Below are positions 34,071-44,136 of a stretch of 64,000 bases of DNA, piece after piece; within the stretch, counting starts at the first letter, position 1; every line of letters starts with the position of its first letter. The DNA comes from an uncultured Roseburia sp. GTDB taxonomy: Bacteria; Bacillota; Clostridia; Lachnospirales; Lachnospiraceae. Location of the stretch: assembly GCA_946002055.1 (NCBI GenBank), contig CAMFYL010000006.1, positions 27,578 to 91,577 of the forward strand, in the 5' to 3' direction. A model generated the notes under the pieces. The model was not told the origin of the DNA, did no database searches, and saw only the letters and a list, made by a program, of their open reading frames with translations. The translations under genes and the position numbers were made by a program.

Positions 34071-35331
34071 GATTTCTGTCGTAAAGTTTTTGCAGCGATT
34101 TCAGAATACCAAGCTTGCCGTGATACCATGTCAAGCCACCCTGAAAAAATGCTGTATAGGGCTCACGAAGAGGTCCGTCTGCGCTCAGTTCTATGGATGA
34201 GCCCTGCACAAATGCACCTGCAGCCATAATCACCTTGCTGTCGTATCCGGGCATATCCCAAGGTTCCGGTGTAACATAGCTATCCACCGGTGCTGCAGCC
34301 TGAATACCTTCGCAAAATGCGCATAACCCCTCAGGGGTTCCGAATGTAATAGCCTGAATAATATCATGTCTTGACTCTGTTTTGTTAGGTACAACATCAA
34401 ATCCTAATGTCTCATAAATATTCGCTGCAAAAATTGCGGTTTTTAACGCGCTGTTTACAACGGTTGGCGCCATAAACAAGCCTTGATAAAAAGACTGAAT
34501 AATCCCTAAGGAGGCTCCAACCTCTTTTCCAAGGCCCGGTGAGGTCAGACGATATGCGGCGTTTTCAACACATTCTTTTGTTCCCACAATATATCCGCCA
34601 ATGGGAGCAAGACCACCACCGAGGTTTTTAATCAAAGAGCCCACAATCATATCTGCTCCAACTTCCAAGGGTTCCTTCTTTTCTACAAACTCTCCATAGC
34701 AGTTGTCAACCATACAAATCACATCTGGCTTGATGCCCTTAATAAAAGATATTAACTGACCAATTCGGTCCACAGAAAGAGTCGGTCTTGATGCATATCC
34801 TTTGGATCGCTGAATGGTCACAAGTTTGGTTCGTTCGTTGATTGCCTTTTTGATTCCATCAAAATCAAATTCACCATCAGGCAAAAGATCCACCTGTGCA
34901 TACGTAACACCATACTCAGCCAAAGATCCTTTCGATGGTCTGATACCGATGACTTCCTCTAATGTATCGTATGGTTTTCCCACAGGGGAAAGAATTTCAT
35001 CTCCCGGTCTGACATTTGACATTAACGCCAATGCCAGGGCATGGGTTCCACAGGTAATCTGCGGTCGAACCAATGCAGCCTCTCCTTTAAAGCATGTTGC
35101 ATAAACTTCCTCAAGGGTATCTCGTCCCAAATCGCCGTAGCCATATCCGCTGGTGGATTGAAAGCACTCTGCACTTACTCTGTGCTTTTGCATGGCAGCA
35201 ATCACCTTCAGCTGATTATACTCTGCCACTTCATCCAATCCGTCGAAGCGCTCCTTTAACTCTGCTTCAACCTTTAACCCAAAATCTAACACAGCATCTG
35301 ATATGCCGAGGTTTTGATACATTTCTCTCAT
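34054..35331 (-). CDS. YnbB-like PLP-dependent protein (methionine gamma-lyase/aluminium resistance family)
   Basis: A 425-residue PLP enzyme of the cystathionine/methionine gamma-lyase-related family annotated as aluminium resistance protein (Bacillus YnbB). The PLP-binding context GSLIKNLGGGLAPIGGYIVG is visible, as are VRPQITCGTHALALAL and MVDNCYGEFVE. Substrate unknown. It lies after miaA, where YnbB is usually found, but the small hfq gene that often separates them is absent. Confidence 0.88.
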   Translation of the reverse strand: MREMYQNLGISDAVLDFGLKVEAELKERFDGLDEVAEYNQLKVIAAMQKHRVSAECFQSTSGYGYGDLGRDTLEEVYATCFKGEAALVRPQITCGTHALALALMSNVRPGDEILSPVGKPYDTLEEVIGIRPSKGSLAEYGVTYAQVDLLPDGEFDFDGIKKAINERTKLVTIQRSKGYASRPTLSVDRIGQLISFIKGIKPDVICMVDNCYGEFVEKKEPLEVGADMIVGSLIKNLGGGLAPIGGYIVGTKECVENAAYRLTSPGLGKEVGASLGIIQSFYQGLFMAPTVVNSALKTAIFAANIYETLGFDVVPNKTESRHDIIQAITFGTPEGLCAFCEGIQAAAPVDSYVTPEPWDMPGYDSKVIMAAGAFVQGSSIELSADGPLREPYTAFFQGGLTWYHGKLGILKSLQKLYDRNLVNNI

Positions 35332-35343
35332 TTTATCTTCCTT

Positions 35344-36291
35344 CTATTCTATGATTTTCTTCTGTTGCAACTGTTTTAGCATATATTGAAGCATCCGGTC
35401 TTTGTCGTAACAAAACTCATTTTTGTTCACCCAGGTCACTTCCCCTTTACTTCGAAACCAGGTAAGCTGACGCTTTGCAAAATGTCTGGTATCACGCTTT
35501 ATTTTATAGATTGCGTGTTCAAAACTGATTTCCCCCTCCAGATATTGCATCATTTCTTTGTATCCAAGCCCCTGCATGGACACAAGCTCTCTGGTATATC
35601 CCATATCGTGTAACTTCTTCACCTCGTCAAGAAGCCCCTCATCAAGCATAACATCCACGCGTTTATCAATATTTTCATAAAGCTGCTCCCGCAAATCATT
35701 TAGCACAAAATAACAGAAGTTGTAAGGAGATTCCTTACTGCGTTCCTGCTCGTTATGCTGAGAGATTGGTTGTTTATGCAATTCGAAGTATTCCACAGCA
35801 CGCATCACTCTCTTTACATTGTTTGGATGTATGCTTTCGGCAGATACCGGATCTATTTCCTGCAACCGGCGAAACAGCGCATCTGCACCTTCTTGTTGTA
35901 CAAAATCTTCAAGTTGTTTTCGAACAGAAGAATCCTCTTCCGGGGTAAATTTTGTATCATAAAGCAACGCCTGAATATAAAACCCAGTACCGCCAACAGC
36001 AATGGGAATGTGCCCTTTTGCATAGATTTCAGCCACGGCCTGCTTTGCCCGCTCTAAGAAAACTGCCACATTAAACTCATCGGTAGGAAGCAGTTCATCC
36101 ACCAAATAATGTGGCACACCTTGCATCTCCTCAGGTGAAATTTTTGCTGAACCAATATCCATATACTTATAAACCTGCATAGAGTCACAGGAGATAATCT
36201 CTCCTCCCACAGCTTTTGCAAGAGAAATGGACAAATCAGTTTTTCCCACGGCAGTAGGTCCCGCCAAAATAATCAAAGGTGGTTTTTTCAT
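35344..36291 (-). CDS. miaA: tRNA dimethylallyltransferase
   Basis: MiaA (315 residues) isopentenylates A37 of tRNAs that read UNN codons. The P-loop ILAGPTAVGKTDLS, the ISCDSMQVYKYMDIGSAK block with the catalytic Asp, and the C-terminal KRDTRHFAKRQLTWFR are present. ATG 36291 is chosen; it lies one base past the mutL stop (TAATATG) with AGAAGG upstream, so expression is probably coupled to mutL. Confidence 0.97.
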   Translation of the reverse strand: MKKPPLIILAGPTAVGKTDLSISLAKAVGGEIISCDSMQVYKYMDIGSAKISPEEMQGVPHYLVDELLPTDEFNVAVFLERAKQAVAEIYAKGHIPIAVGGTGFYIQALLYDTKFTPEEDSSVRKQLEDFVQQEGADALFRRLQEIDPVSAESIHPNNVKRVMRAVEYFELHKQPISQHNEQERSKESPYNFCYFVLNDLREQLYENIDKRVDVMLDEGLLDEVKKLHDMGYTRELVSMQGLGYKEMMQYLEGEISFEHAIYKIKRDTRHFAKRQLTWFRSKGEVTWVNKNEFCYDKDRMLQYMLKQLQQKKIIE

Positions 36292-36292
36292 A

Positions 36293-38167
36293 TTACACAA
36301 TCCTTCTAAATTTCTTTTCTAGTTCATACTGTGACAAGGAAATAATAGTTGGTCTTCCGTGGGGACAGTGATAAGGATTTTCCAAAGACAACAAATCTGA
36401 AATCAGCTGTTCCACCTCCGGCATAGATAGTTTTTGATTTCCCTTCACTGCAGCCTTACAAGACATTGAAGCAATTTTTTCTAAAACTGTATTGCTATCC
36501 AAACCTGATTTTGTATTTCCGCAATCTGATAGAATATCCATAAATACATTCTGATAATTCAAAGAAAACAGATTGCCCGGAACTGCTGTAATAGCAAAAT
36601 CATTTCCGCCAAAGGAGGAAATGGAAAAACCAATTTTCTCAAAGACATCGCGATACGCCTCAAGCGTCTGTTGCTCCATGCGAGAAAGCGAAATAATTTG
36701 CGGAGGACTGATTTGCTGTGATGTCATTGTCTTTTCGTCCAGAGATTTTAACATTTTTTCATATAGAACCTTCTCATGTGCTGCATGCTGGTCAATAATG
36801 TAGAGCTTATTGTCGAATTCCACTAACCAATATGTGTCAAATACCTGTCCAATAATGCGATGAGTCTTTTTAGACTCTTCTGACAAAAAGGTGGTTTGCT
36901 CACACACTAAGGATTCTTGTTCTGGTACAAGAGAATCCGACGTTTTTATAGCATCGCTACTTTTTTCAATACGAGCATAAAAATCCTGATATTTCCTCTC
37001 ATACGGTGTATCTTTATGAATCTCAGCAGTGATTCTTTCTTTTATCTGGGCAAGACGGTTCTTCTCAAATGGCTCAGCTTTTGTCTCTGCAGCCTCTGTT
37101 TGTGCAGGCTCCTCTGCCGTGGTATCGGAGGAATCATCCTCTGTTACATCCAATGTGAACTCTGCAATATCTTCCTTTTTTGCCAAACCGCTCTTAATCA
37201 TTTCCGTCAGCATGGATGCAACGGTAATCTCATCGTCAAATCGTACTTCCTGCTTGGTTGGGTGAACGTTCACGTCCACCTTGGAAGCCTTTGTCATAAT
37301 AGATATCACGCAAAACGGATACTGATGCTGCATCAAAAATCCGGCATATCCCGCCTCTAATGCTTTGGATAGAAGGGGACTTTTTACATATCGCCCGTTC
37401 ACAAAGAAATTCTCTAATGAGCGGTTGCCTCTGGCAACAGTTGCATCTCCCATAAACCCTTCCATCAAATACTGCTCATTTTCTCCGAAAACAGGAAGCA
37501 TTGCAGATGCTATCTGCTTACCATAAATCTGATAGACAGCATCCCATAAGTTTCCATTTCCTGATGTGTGTAGCTTTTCTTTTCCATTGCTGATAAAACA
37601 GAAGGAAACCCCCGGATTGGAAAGAGCAAGCCGCTCCATCAGTTCACCTATATATCCCCCTTCTGTCATATCAGACTTTAAGAATTTCAATCTGGCAGGA
37701 GTGTTGTAAAAGAGCTGATGAACCATAATGGTTGTTCCGTCCGGAGCCCCCACCTCATCCAAATTCATCTCTTGGGAACCCTCGATTACATAACGGCATC
37801 CCATTAGCTGACTCTTTGGTTTGGTGATCATCTCTACTCTGGAAACCGCGCTAATGCTTGAGAGTGCCTCACCACGAAAGCCCAGAGACTTGATATTTAA
37901 AATCTCTTCTGCATTTCGAAGCTTTGATGTGGCATGGCGCATAAAGGCAGTGGTCAACTGTTCTTTTGGAATACCACAACCATTATCTGTAATGCGAATG
38001 TACGTCTTTCCGCCATTTTTGATTTCCACCGTAATGGCATCAGCACCCGCATCAATGGAATTTTCCACCAATTCTTTTACCACAGAGGCCGGTCTTTCCA
38101 CCACCTCTCCTGCGGCGATCTGATCTATTGTCTCCTTGTCTAACAGTGCAATTTCTCGTCTTACCAT
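36293..38167 (-). CDS. mutL: DNA mismatch repair protein MutL
   Basis: MutL (624 residues) links mismatch recognition by MutS to strand incision. N-terminal GHKL ATPase motifs are clear: AAGEVVERPASVVKELVENS, DNGCGIPKEQ, LGFRGEALSSISAVS and GTTIMVHQLF. The C-terminal part carries DQHAAHEKVLYEKM, the endonuclease metal motif DQHA(X)2E(X)4E, as expected in bacteria without MutH, plus CPHGRP. The ATG overlaps the mutS stop by 7 bases. Confidence 0.98.
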   Translation of the reverse strand: MVRREIALLDKETIDQIAAGEVVERPASVVKELVENSIDAGADAITVEIKNGGKTYIRITDNGCGIPKEQLTTAFMRHATSKLRNAEEILNIKSLGFRGEALSSISAVSRVEMITKPKSQLMGCRYVIEGSQEMNLDEVGAPDGTTIMVHQLFYNTPARLKFLKSDMTEGGYIGELMERLALSNPGVSFCFISNGKEKLHTSGNGNLWDAVYQIYGKQIASAMLPVFGENEQYLMEGFMGDATVARGNRSLENFFVNGRYVKSPLLSKALEAGYAGFLMQHQYPFCVISIMTKASKVDVNVHPTKQEVRFDDEITVASMLTEMIKSGLAKKEDIAEFTLDVTEDDSSDTTAEEPAQTEAAETKAEPFEKNRLAQIKERITAEIHKDTPYERKYQDFYARIEKSSDAIKTSDSLVPEQESLVCEQTTFLSEESKKTHRIIGQVFDTYWLVEFDNKLYIIDQHAAHEKVLYEKMLKSLDEKTMTSQQISPPQIISLSRMEQQTLEAYRDVFEKIGFSISSFGGNDFAITAVPGNLFSLNYQNVFMDILSDCGNTKSGLDSNTVLEKIASMSCKAAVKGNQKLSMPEVEQLISDLLSLENPYHCPHGRPTIISLSQYELEKKFRRIV

Positions 38168-40833
38168 CGATTTCTAACCTTTACCTGTAATTCGTTGAGT
38201 GCATTGAGTGCCTCTATCGGCGTCATCTGACTAATATCCAGGCAGCGAAGCTCCTCAATAATATCATCATCTTTCACCGTATCCAGAAAGGACATCTGCG
38301 CCAAATCCACCTCATCCAGTGGCTTTTGTTTTCGACCGTTTGTAACAGTCTGTCCTTCCACAGCAATATTCTTTGCCAAATCTACAATATCATTCTCACA
38401 GAGCTGGGTTACAATGCGATTCGCCCGCTCAATCACTTCCTCCGGCAATCCGGCAAGCTTTGCAACAGCAATACCGTAACTCTTATCGGCGCCACCGGGA
38501 ACAATTTTGCGGAGGAACACAATATCATCACCATTTTCCTTCACCGCGATGCAATAATTATTAACACCTTCCAGCTTTCCTTCCAATTCTGTCAATTCGT
38601 GATAGTGTGTGGCAAATAATGTTTTTGCTCCTAGCACCTTTGTGTTAGCAATGTGCTCCACAACTGCCCATGCAATACTAAGGCCATCAAAGGTAGATGT
38701 TCCACGTCCGATTTCATCCAAAATCAACAGGGAGTCCTTTGTGGCATTTCGCAAAATATTAGCCACCTCATTCATTTCCACCATAAAGGTAGACTGACCA
38801 CTGGCCAAATCATCTGATGCACCCACACGGGTAAAAATCCGATCCACAATGCCGATATTGGCTGACTTTGCAGGCACGAAGCATCCGATTTGAGCCATCA
38901 GAACAATCAATGCGCTTTGGCGCATATAGGTGGATTTACCAGCCATATTAGGCCCTGTAATAATAGAGATTCGCTGTTTCTTGTTATCTAAATATGTGTC
39001 ATTGTCAATAAAGAGCTTATGTTCCATCATTTGCTCAACCACCGGATGGCGTCCACCTTTAATATCAATCACGCCTCTGGTATTTAGCTTTGGACGTACA
39101 TAGTGATTCTTTTCGGCAACATAGGCAAGTGATGCGTACACATCAAGCCTTGCAACGGCTTTGGCCGTCTTCTGCACTCTGGTAACCTGGCTTGCAATCT
39201 GAGAACGAAGTTCTTTAAAAAACTCATATTCCAGGGAGATGAGCTTGTCCTCCGCACCGAGAATAGTATCTTCCAATTCCTTAAGGCGCGGTGTAAAGTA
39301 CCGCTCTGCATTGGCCAATGTCTGCTTGCGCTGATAATCCTCTGGGACCAACTCTTTGTAAGAGTTGGTAACTTCCAAATAATAGCCAAACACTTTGTTG
39401 TACTTGATTTTCAGATTTTTGATTCCGGTGCGTTCTCTCTCTGAGGTCTCCAGTTCCGCAAGCCACTGTTTTCCCTCGGTTTTTGCCTTGCGAAGACGAT
39501 CAATCTCCTCATGAAAGCCATCGCGAATAATTCCGCCATCCCGAGTTGAAATTGGTGGTTCCTCACAAATGGCATCATCAATAAAATGATAGAGATCTGA
39601 CAAGTCATCGATTTCCGTTTCCAGTTGGCGAAGCTGTTCTGATTTCGTGTCTTTTAATATTTCTTTTATGTATGGCAGCATTCCAATGGAATTCTTAAAA
39701 GCCAACAAATCTCTTGGATTTGCTGTCTGATAAACAATGCGAGTATTCAGCCTCTCTAAATCGTAAATCGGGGTTAAGTACTCTCGCATTTCCTCCCGCA
39801 AAACCATGGACTTCACAAACTCTTCCACCGCATCTAATCTGCCTTGGATTGCATCTACGTCTGTTAAGGGTTGCTCAATATCACTGCGAAGCATTCTTGC
39901 ACCCATTGCTGTTTTTGTCTTATCCAAAACCCAAAGAAGGGAACCTCTCTTTTGCTTTTCACGCAGGGTTTCCACCAGCTCAAGGTTTCTTCTGGTGGAT
40001 GAATCCAAAAGCATATAATTGCCGTTTAAGTACGGTTTAATGGTGTGAATCTGCTCCAAACTATTCTTTTGAATATCATACAAGTACTTTAGAAGAGCAC
40101 CTGAGGCGATGCTTCCCAGCGGAAACTCCAAAAGACCAAGTCCCGACAGTTGGCTTGTGTGAAAATGTTCAAGCAATAACGCCACAGACAGCTTCTCGTC
40201 AAAATAGTGTGCATCCACCTTAGAAATTGAAATCTGCATCCGCTGCCGCAAATCCTGTATATCAATGCCGCTAATGGTAAAATTCTCATTGCAAACAATC
40301 TCAGAGGGACAATACTTATTGATTTCATCGAGACAATTCCGATTGGAATCCACTTCCGTCACAAAAAAATCCGCTGTGGAAACATCTGCAATGGCCAATC
40401 CATAGCGATCTCCATCATAGAAAATCCCCATAATGTAATTATTCTTAGATTCATCTAAGGACATGGCATCCATATTGGTACCAGGTGTCACAATACGAGT
40501 CACCTCTCGCTTTACCATTCCCTTGGCTTCCTTTGGATCCTCCACCTGTTCACAGACTGCCACCTTATATCCCTTGTTAATAAGTCTGGTCAAATAGCTT
40601 TCAGCCGCATGAAATGGCACGCCGCACATAGGTGCCCGTTCATCCAAACCACAGCTCTTACCTGTCAGTGTAATTTCTAACTCTCTGGATACCGTCTCGG
40701 CATCCTCAAAAAACATTTCATAAAAATCCCCCAGACGATAAAACAAAATATAATTTGGATATTCGTCCTTCGTTTGCAGATAATGCTGCATCATAGGTGT
40801 TAGCTTATTAAAATCAACTTCTTTACTGTTCAT
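38161..40833 (-). CDS. mutS: DNA mismatch repair protein MutS
   Basis: MutS (890 residues) recognises mismatches. Domain I has the mismatch-binding GDFYEMFFEDA (Phe-x-Glu). The C-terminal ATPase has GPNMAGKSTYMRQ (Walker A), LLILDEIGRGTSTFDG (Walker B) and ATHYHEL. ATG 40833 is preferred, with AAGG upstream; it overlaps the stop of the preceding FAD oxidoreductase by 11 bases. mutS-mutL-miaA follow in order. Confidence 0.98.
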   Translation of the reverse strand: MNSKEVDFNKLTPMMQHYLQTKDEYPNYILFYRLGDFYEMFFEDAETVSRELEITLTGKSCGLDERAPMCGVPFHAAESYLTRLINKGYKVAVCEQVEDPKEAKGMVKREVTRIVTPGTNMDAMSLDESKNNYIMGIFYDGDRYGLAIADVSTADFFVTEVDSNRNCLDEINKYCPSEIVCNENFTISGIDIQDLRQRMQISISKVDAHYFDEKLSVALLLEHFHTSQLSGLGLLEFPLGSIASGALLKYLYDIQKNSLEQIHTIKPYLNGNYMLLDSSTRRNLELVETLREKQKRGSLLWVLDKTKTAMGARMLRSDIEQPLTDVDAIQGRLDAVEEFVKSMVLREEMREYLTPIYDLERLNTRIVYQTANPRDLLAFKNSIGMLPYIKEILKDTKSEQLRQLETEIDDLSDLYHFIDDAICEEPPISTRDGGIIRDGFHEEIDRLRKAKTEGKQWLAELETSERERTGIKNLKIKYNKVFGYYLEVTNSYKELVPEDYQRKQTLANAERYFTPRLKELEDTILGAEDKLISLEYEFFKELRSQIASQVTRVQKTAKAVARLDVYASLAYVAEKNHYVRPKLNTRGVIDIKGGRHPVVEQMMEHKLFIDNDTYLDNKKQRISIITGPNMAGKSTYMRQSALIVLMAQIGCFVPAKSANIGIVDRIFTRVGASDDLASGQSTFMVEMNEVANILRNATKDSLLILDEIGRGTSTFDGLSIAWAVVEHIANTKVLGAKTLFATHYHELTELEGKLEGVNNYCIAVKENGDDIVFLRKIVPGGADKSYGIAVAKLAGLPEEVIERANRIVTQLCENDIVDLAKNIAVEGQTVTNGRKQKPLDEVDLAQMSFLDTVKDDDIIEELRCLDISQMTPIEALNALNELQVKVRNRW

Positions 40834-42424
40834 AATCAACCTTATATCTCTTTATTATTTCTTCTGCAATCTTCATCCCGTCCATGGCAGCGGACATAAT
40901 ACCGCCGGCGTAACCGGCGCCTTCACCACAAGGAAATAGGCCTTTTATGCTGCTTTCAAATTGCTCATCACGATGAATACGAAGTGGCGACGAGGTTCGA
41001 CTCTCAACTCCGGATAAAATAGCATCTTCCCTATCATATCCATCAATATATGTTCCAAATAATTTCATGCCCTCAATAAAGGATTCTCGCATAGCATCAC
41101 TAAATAGCGGATTTAAATCAGCAAATGCTGCATCTCCCTTTATCTCAGAAGAAAACCCGCCGTAGCTCGAAGACTTTTTGCGCTGTAAAAAATCCCCATA
41201 TAATTGCTGCGGAATTTTACCCTGACATAAATCATATGCTTTTGATTCCAATTCCTCCTGAAACGCAACCGCTCCCATTGGATCGTCCATGGAAAATTCA
41301 TCCTGCCCAACAGAAACAACAATGGCACTGTTTGCATTTTGGGAATCACGGCCGGAATAGCTCATACCATTTACCACCAGCTGTCCCGGTACAGAGGATG
41401 CATTCACAACATATCCCCCCGGGCACATACAAAAGGAGTAAACACCTCGACCATTTTTCAGCTTTGTCGCCAGCTTGTATGGTGCCACGGGCAAGTGAGA
41501 ATGATTTCCATGACCATATTGGTTTTCATCAATCATTTCCTGTGGATGCTCCACCCGAAATCCAACTGCAAACTCTTTGGCGGACATTGGTACATTTTTT
41601 TCATATAGCTTGCGGAAGGTGTCTCTGGCGCTATGCCCGATAGCTAAGACGCAGATATCCGTTGCCATCCTGTTATCTCCTATCATAACTTCCCGCACTC
41701 TATCACCCTCAATGACAAAATCCGTCACTAAGGTATCAAACATAAAACTACCACCCAACGCGATGATTTCATTGCGCATATTTTCGACCACTTTTATGAG
41801 AATGTCGGTACCAATGTGAGGTTTTGCGTCCCAAAGAATCTGTTCCGGTGCACCAAACTTGACAAAGGTTTCCAAGACAAAGCGATTCTTCCCCGTCTTA
41901 TCCTTCACCAATGTATTTAGCTTCCCGTCAGAAAAAGTTCCTGCACCGCCTTCTCCAAACTGAACATTTGAGTTTTGCAAGAGTTTTCCTGTTGTCCAGA
42001 AAGCTTCCACATCTTTGGTTCTCTTATCTACCTTAGAGCCTCTTTCAATCACAACGGGAGCGTATCCGGCCTTTGCAAGAACATAGGAACAAAACAGTCC
42101 TGCCGGCCCTGCACCAATCACCACCGGCGCACGCTTTAGACACACATCACCGGATGGGGGAATCATAAATGTAGTCTTTTGGTATTGGGACACGTTGGGA
42201 TTATTCTTGCATTTCTTCAAAACACGCCCTTCCAGTCCTCCCAGGGAAACCGCCACCGAATATACATAAAATATATTAGGTTTCTTTCTGGCATCTATGG
42301 AGCGTTTCAAGATAAGATAGGACTTAATATCCTCATCCTTAACGTGAATCGCACCTGCAATATATGTAGTTAAATCAGATATTTCAACTGTTGATAGTAC
42401 TTTCAACTGATTGATTTGTATCAT
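40823..42424 (-). CDS. FAD-dependent oxidoreductase, COG2509-like
   Basis: A 533-residue flavoprotein of the uncharacterised FAD-dependent dehydrogenase group (COG2509). The dinucleotide-binding motif is VVIGAGPAGLFCSYVLAKAG near residue 100, preceded by an N-terminal domain of about 90 residues. NVQFGEGGAGTFSDGKL and the C-terminal GLFPCGEGAGYAGGIMSAAMDG are typical of the family. Substrate unknown. ATG 42424 overlaps the stop of the previous gene (ATGA) and has AAAGGA upstream. Confidence 0.9.
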   Translation of the reverse strand: MIQINQLKVLSTVEISDLTTYIAGAIHVKDEDIKSYLILKRSIDARKKPNIFYVYSVAVSLGGLEGRVLKKCKNNPNVSQYQKTTFMIPPSGDVCLKRAPVVIGAGPAGLFCSYVLAKAGYAPVVIERGSKVDKRTKDVEAFWTTGKLLQNSNVQFGEGGAGTFSDGKLNTLVKDKTGKNRFVLETFVKFGAPEQILWDAKPHIGTDILIKVVENMRNEIIALGGSFMFDTLVTDFVIEGDRVREVMIGDNRMATDICVLAIGHSARDTFRKLYEKNVPMSAKEFAVGFRVEHPQEMIDENQYGHGNHSHLPVAPYKLATKLKNGRGVYSFCMCPGGYVVNASSVPGQLVVNGMSYSGRDSQNANSAIVVSVGQDEFSMDDPMGAVAFQEELESKAYDLCQGKIPQQLYGDFLQRKKSSSYGGFSSEIKGDAAFADLNPLFSDAMRESFIEGMKLFGTYIDGYDREDAILSGVESRTSSPLRIHRDEQFESSIKGLFPCGEGAGYAGGIMSAAMDGMKIAEEIIKRYKVDYEQ

Positions 42425-43665
42425 TTCTTTTCCTTTGCTGCGTATTCTCCGGCCAAAGCACCACTTGACCAGGCCCACTGTAAATTATATCCTCCGCAAA
42501 TACCATCCACATCCAGAATTTCCCCGGCAATATATAATCCCGGACAAATTTTTGACTCCATAGTATTCGGATCAATATGGTCTGTAGAAATGCCACCGGC
42601 TGTTACCTGGGCATTTTTAAATCCATGGGTGTCTGTTATAACCATATGAAATGCTTTCATAATTTGGCAAAGACGATAAATATCATCTCTACCACACTCA
42701 CCCACACCCTTGTCAGGTGCGATGCCGCACTCCTTCAACACGCCTATGGCAACCTTATGATTTAACAATCCCCACAATGCATCCGCAACTGACATTTGTG
42801 GGCGTAATTGTTCAAATCTCCTCTCTAAGAGCTCCATCAATTCACAAGAATCATACTCCGGCAGGAAATCAATCTGCATAGAAACGTGCTTTCCTGATGT
42901 TAATGCAACAGACGCCATTCTACTTAACTGAAATACCACAATTCCGGATATTCCATAATCCGTCAGCTGAAGTTCACCGGTTTCTTTTCCAACACACGCA
43001 TCATCCACGAAAAGAGAAAGCTCGCTGTGACACCTGACTCCTGCCATATCCTTGATTCCCCTATGATCGGTATGCAACTGCACCAGCGCCGGAGCTGTGG
43101 GAACGATTTCGTGTCCTAACTGCTTTCCGTAATAATAGCCATCTCCATTGCTTCCTTTTATGGCAGATGCTTTTCCGCCCAAGGCCAGGACCACGCTGTT
43201 ACTAACAATATCATCTCCTGTTGTTTTCACATGAAAGATACCGTTTTCATCCTTTTCTATCCCTCGTACTCTGGTGTTCAGAACAACTGTAACACCTAAG
43301 GACATTAGCTTTTCCTCCAGCATGGCAACCACTACAGCAGCCTGCTTACATCTTGGATAGTATAGTTCATCCTCTTTCACAGGTTCTATGCCAATGGAAC
43401 GAAAAAACGCCAGTGTTTGCGATAGAGAAAATCCATCCAAAACACGTTTTATAAATGTATGATTCGCCCCATAGTAAAACTTGGAATCCATATTCTCATT
43501 GGTTAAATTACATTTGCCGTTGCCGGTGGCAAGTATCTTTTTCCCGAGGCATTCATTTCCTTCAGTCACAAGAACAGAGGCTCCATTTTGGGCTGCCTGA
43601 ATAGCTGCCATCATACCAGCAGCTCCACCACCTAAAACAGCAACATCATATACGTCTTTTGCCAT
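42421..43665 (-). CDS. NAD(P)/FAD-dependent oxidoreductase, HI0933/BaiN family (COG2081)
   Basis: A 414-residue flavoprotein. The Rossmann motif VAVLGGGAAGMMAAIQAAQNG is at the N-terminus, followed by GKKILATGNGKCNLTN, typical of the HI0933 family, and the C-terminal GLYIAGEILDVDGICGGYNL. BaiN, an enzyme of bile-acid 7-dehydroxylation, belongs here, but no bai genes are present, so a bile-acid role is not supported. ATG 43665 has AGAAGGGG upstream. It is the first gene of a coupled run to mutS-mutL-miaA. Confidence 0.92.
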   Translation of the reverse strand: MAKDVYDVAVLGGGAAGMMAAIQAAQNGASVLVTEGNECLGKKILATGNGKCNLTNENMDSKFYYGANHTFIKRVLDGFSLSQTLAFFRSIGIEPVKEDELYYPRCKQAAVVVAMLEEKLMSLGVTVVLNTRVRGIEKDENGIFHVKTTGDDIVSNSVVLALGGKASAIKGSNGDGYYYGKQLGHEIVPTAPALVQLHTDHRGIKDMAGVRCHSELSLFVDDACVGKETGELQLTDYGISGIVVFQLSRMASVALTSGKHVSMQIDFLPEYDSCELMELLERRFEQLRPQMSVADALWGLLNHKVAIGVLKECGIAPDKGVGECGRDDIYRLCQIMKAFHMVITDTHGFKNAQVTAGGISTDHIDPNTMESKICPGLYIAGEILDVDGICGGYNLQWAWSSGALAGEYAAKEKK

Positions 43666-43691
43666 AACATACCCCTTCTTCACCACAAGAT

Positions 43692-43720
43692 ATTGTAGCA
43701 TAGAAAAATACAATACACAA
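43692..43720 (-). promoter_or_regulatory. Promoter of the FAD oxidoreductase-mutS-mutL-miaA run
   Basis: On the minus strand TTGTGT (43720-43715) and TACAAT (43697-43692) with a 17-base spacer and a TGC extended -10, 27 bases before ATG 43665. Confidence 0.65.
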
Positions 43721-43734
43721 GGCGCTTATCCCAC

Positions 43735-44082
43735 TTAACTGCTGTAATCCTCAAGAAAGTCATAGAGAGATTTTTCGTTCTCAAAGTTCAGACCATCCTT
43801 CACTTTTTTTTGCAGCTCCTGTGGTAAATTTGATATGGGAATATCAGTGGAAAGATATTTTATCTTTTGATTCACATAATACACCACCAGATTTCCCGAC
43901 TCCTCCACCACCACAAACTGGTATTCCTTAATTTGACTGCTGGGAAGCGTTTTCTTCGTCACATCGGACTGTGATAATTCATTTTTTTCTTTGTCTTGAA
44001 ACAACTCCGTGGATAGTGACACAAGAATCACTGCACTAAGCGTTAAAACCAAAAAAATACAAATACCTTTCGTTCTTTTCAT
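43735..44082 (-). CDS. Small membrane-anchored protein with BofC C-terminal-like domain
   Basis: A 115-residue protein with an N-terminal membrane segment or signal anchor (GICIFLVLTLSAVILVSL) and a C-terminal part that looks like the BofC C-terminal domain: YQFVVVEESGNLVVYYVNQ, then ISNLPQELQKKVKDGLNF and ENEKSLYDFLEDYSS. BofC acts in sigma-K checkpoint control in Bacillus, but similar small proteins are widespread in clostridia with unknown roles. ATG 44082 has AAGGAG upstream. Confidence 0.65.
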   Translation of the reverse strand: MKRTKGICIFLVLTLSAVILVSLSTELFQDKEKNELSQSDVTKKTLPSSQIKEYQFVVVEESGNLVVYYVNQKIKYLSTDIPISNLPQELQKKVKDGLNFENEKSLYDFLEDYSS

Positions 44083-44136
44083 AATCACTCCTTAACAAAA
44101 TAAGTATGAAACACTAAAAGTATTTGTATTTATAAA

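Noticed and set aside
42421..43665. Bile-acid 7-dehydroxylation gene baiN
   Set aside because: Only the broad HI0933/BaiN family matches; none of the other bai genes are nearby, and the context is DNA repair.
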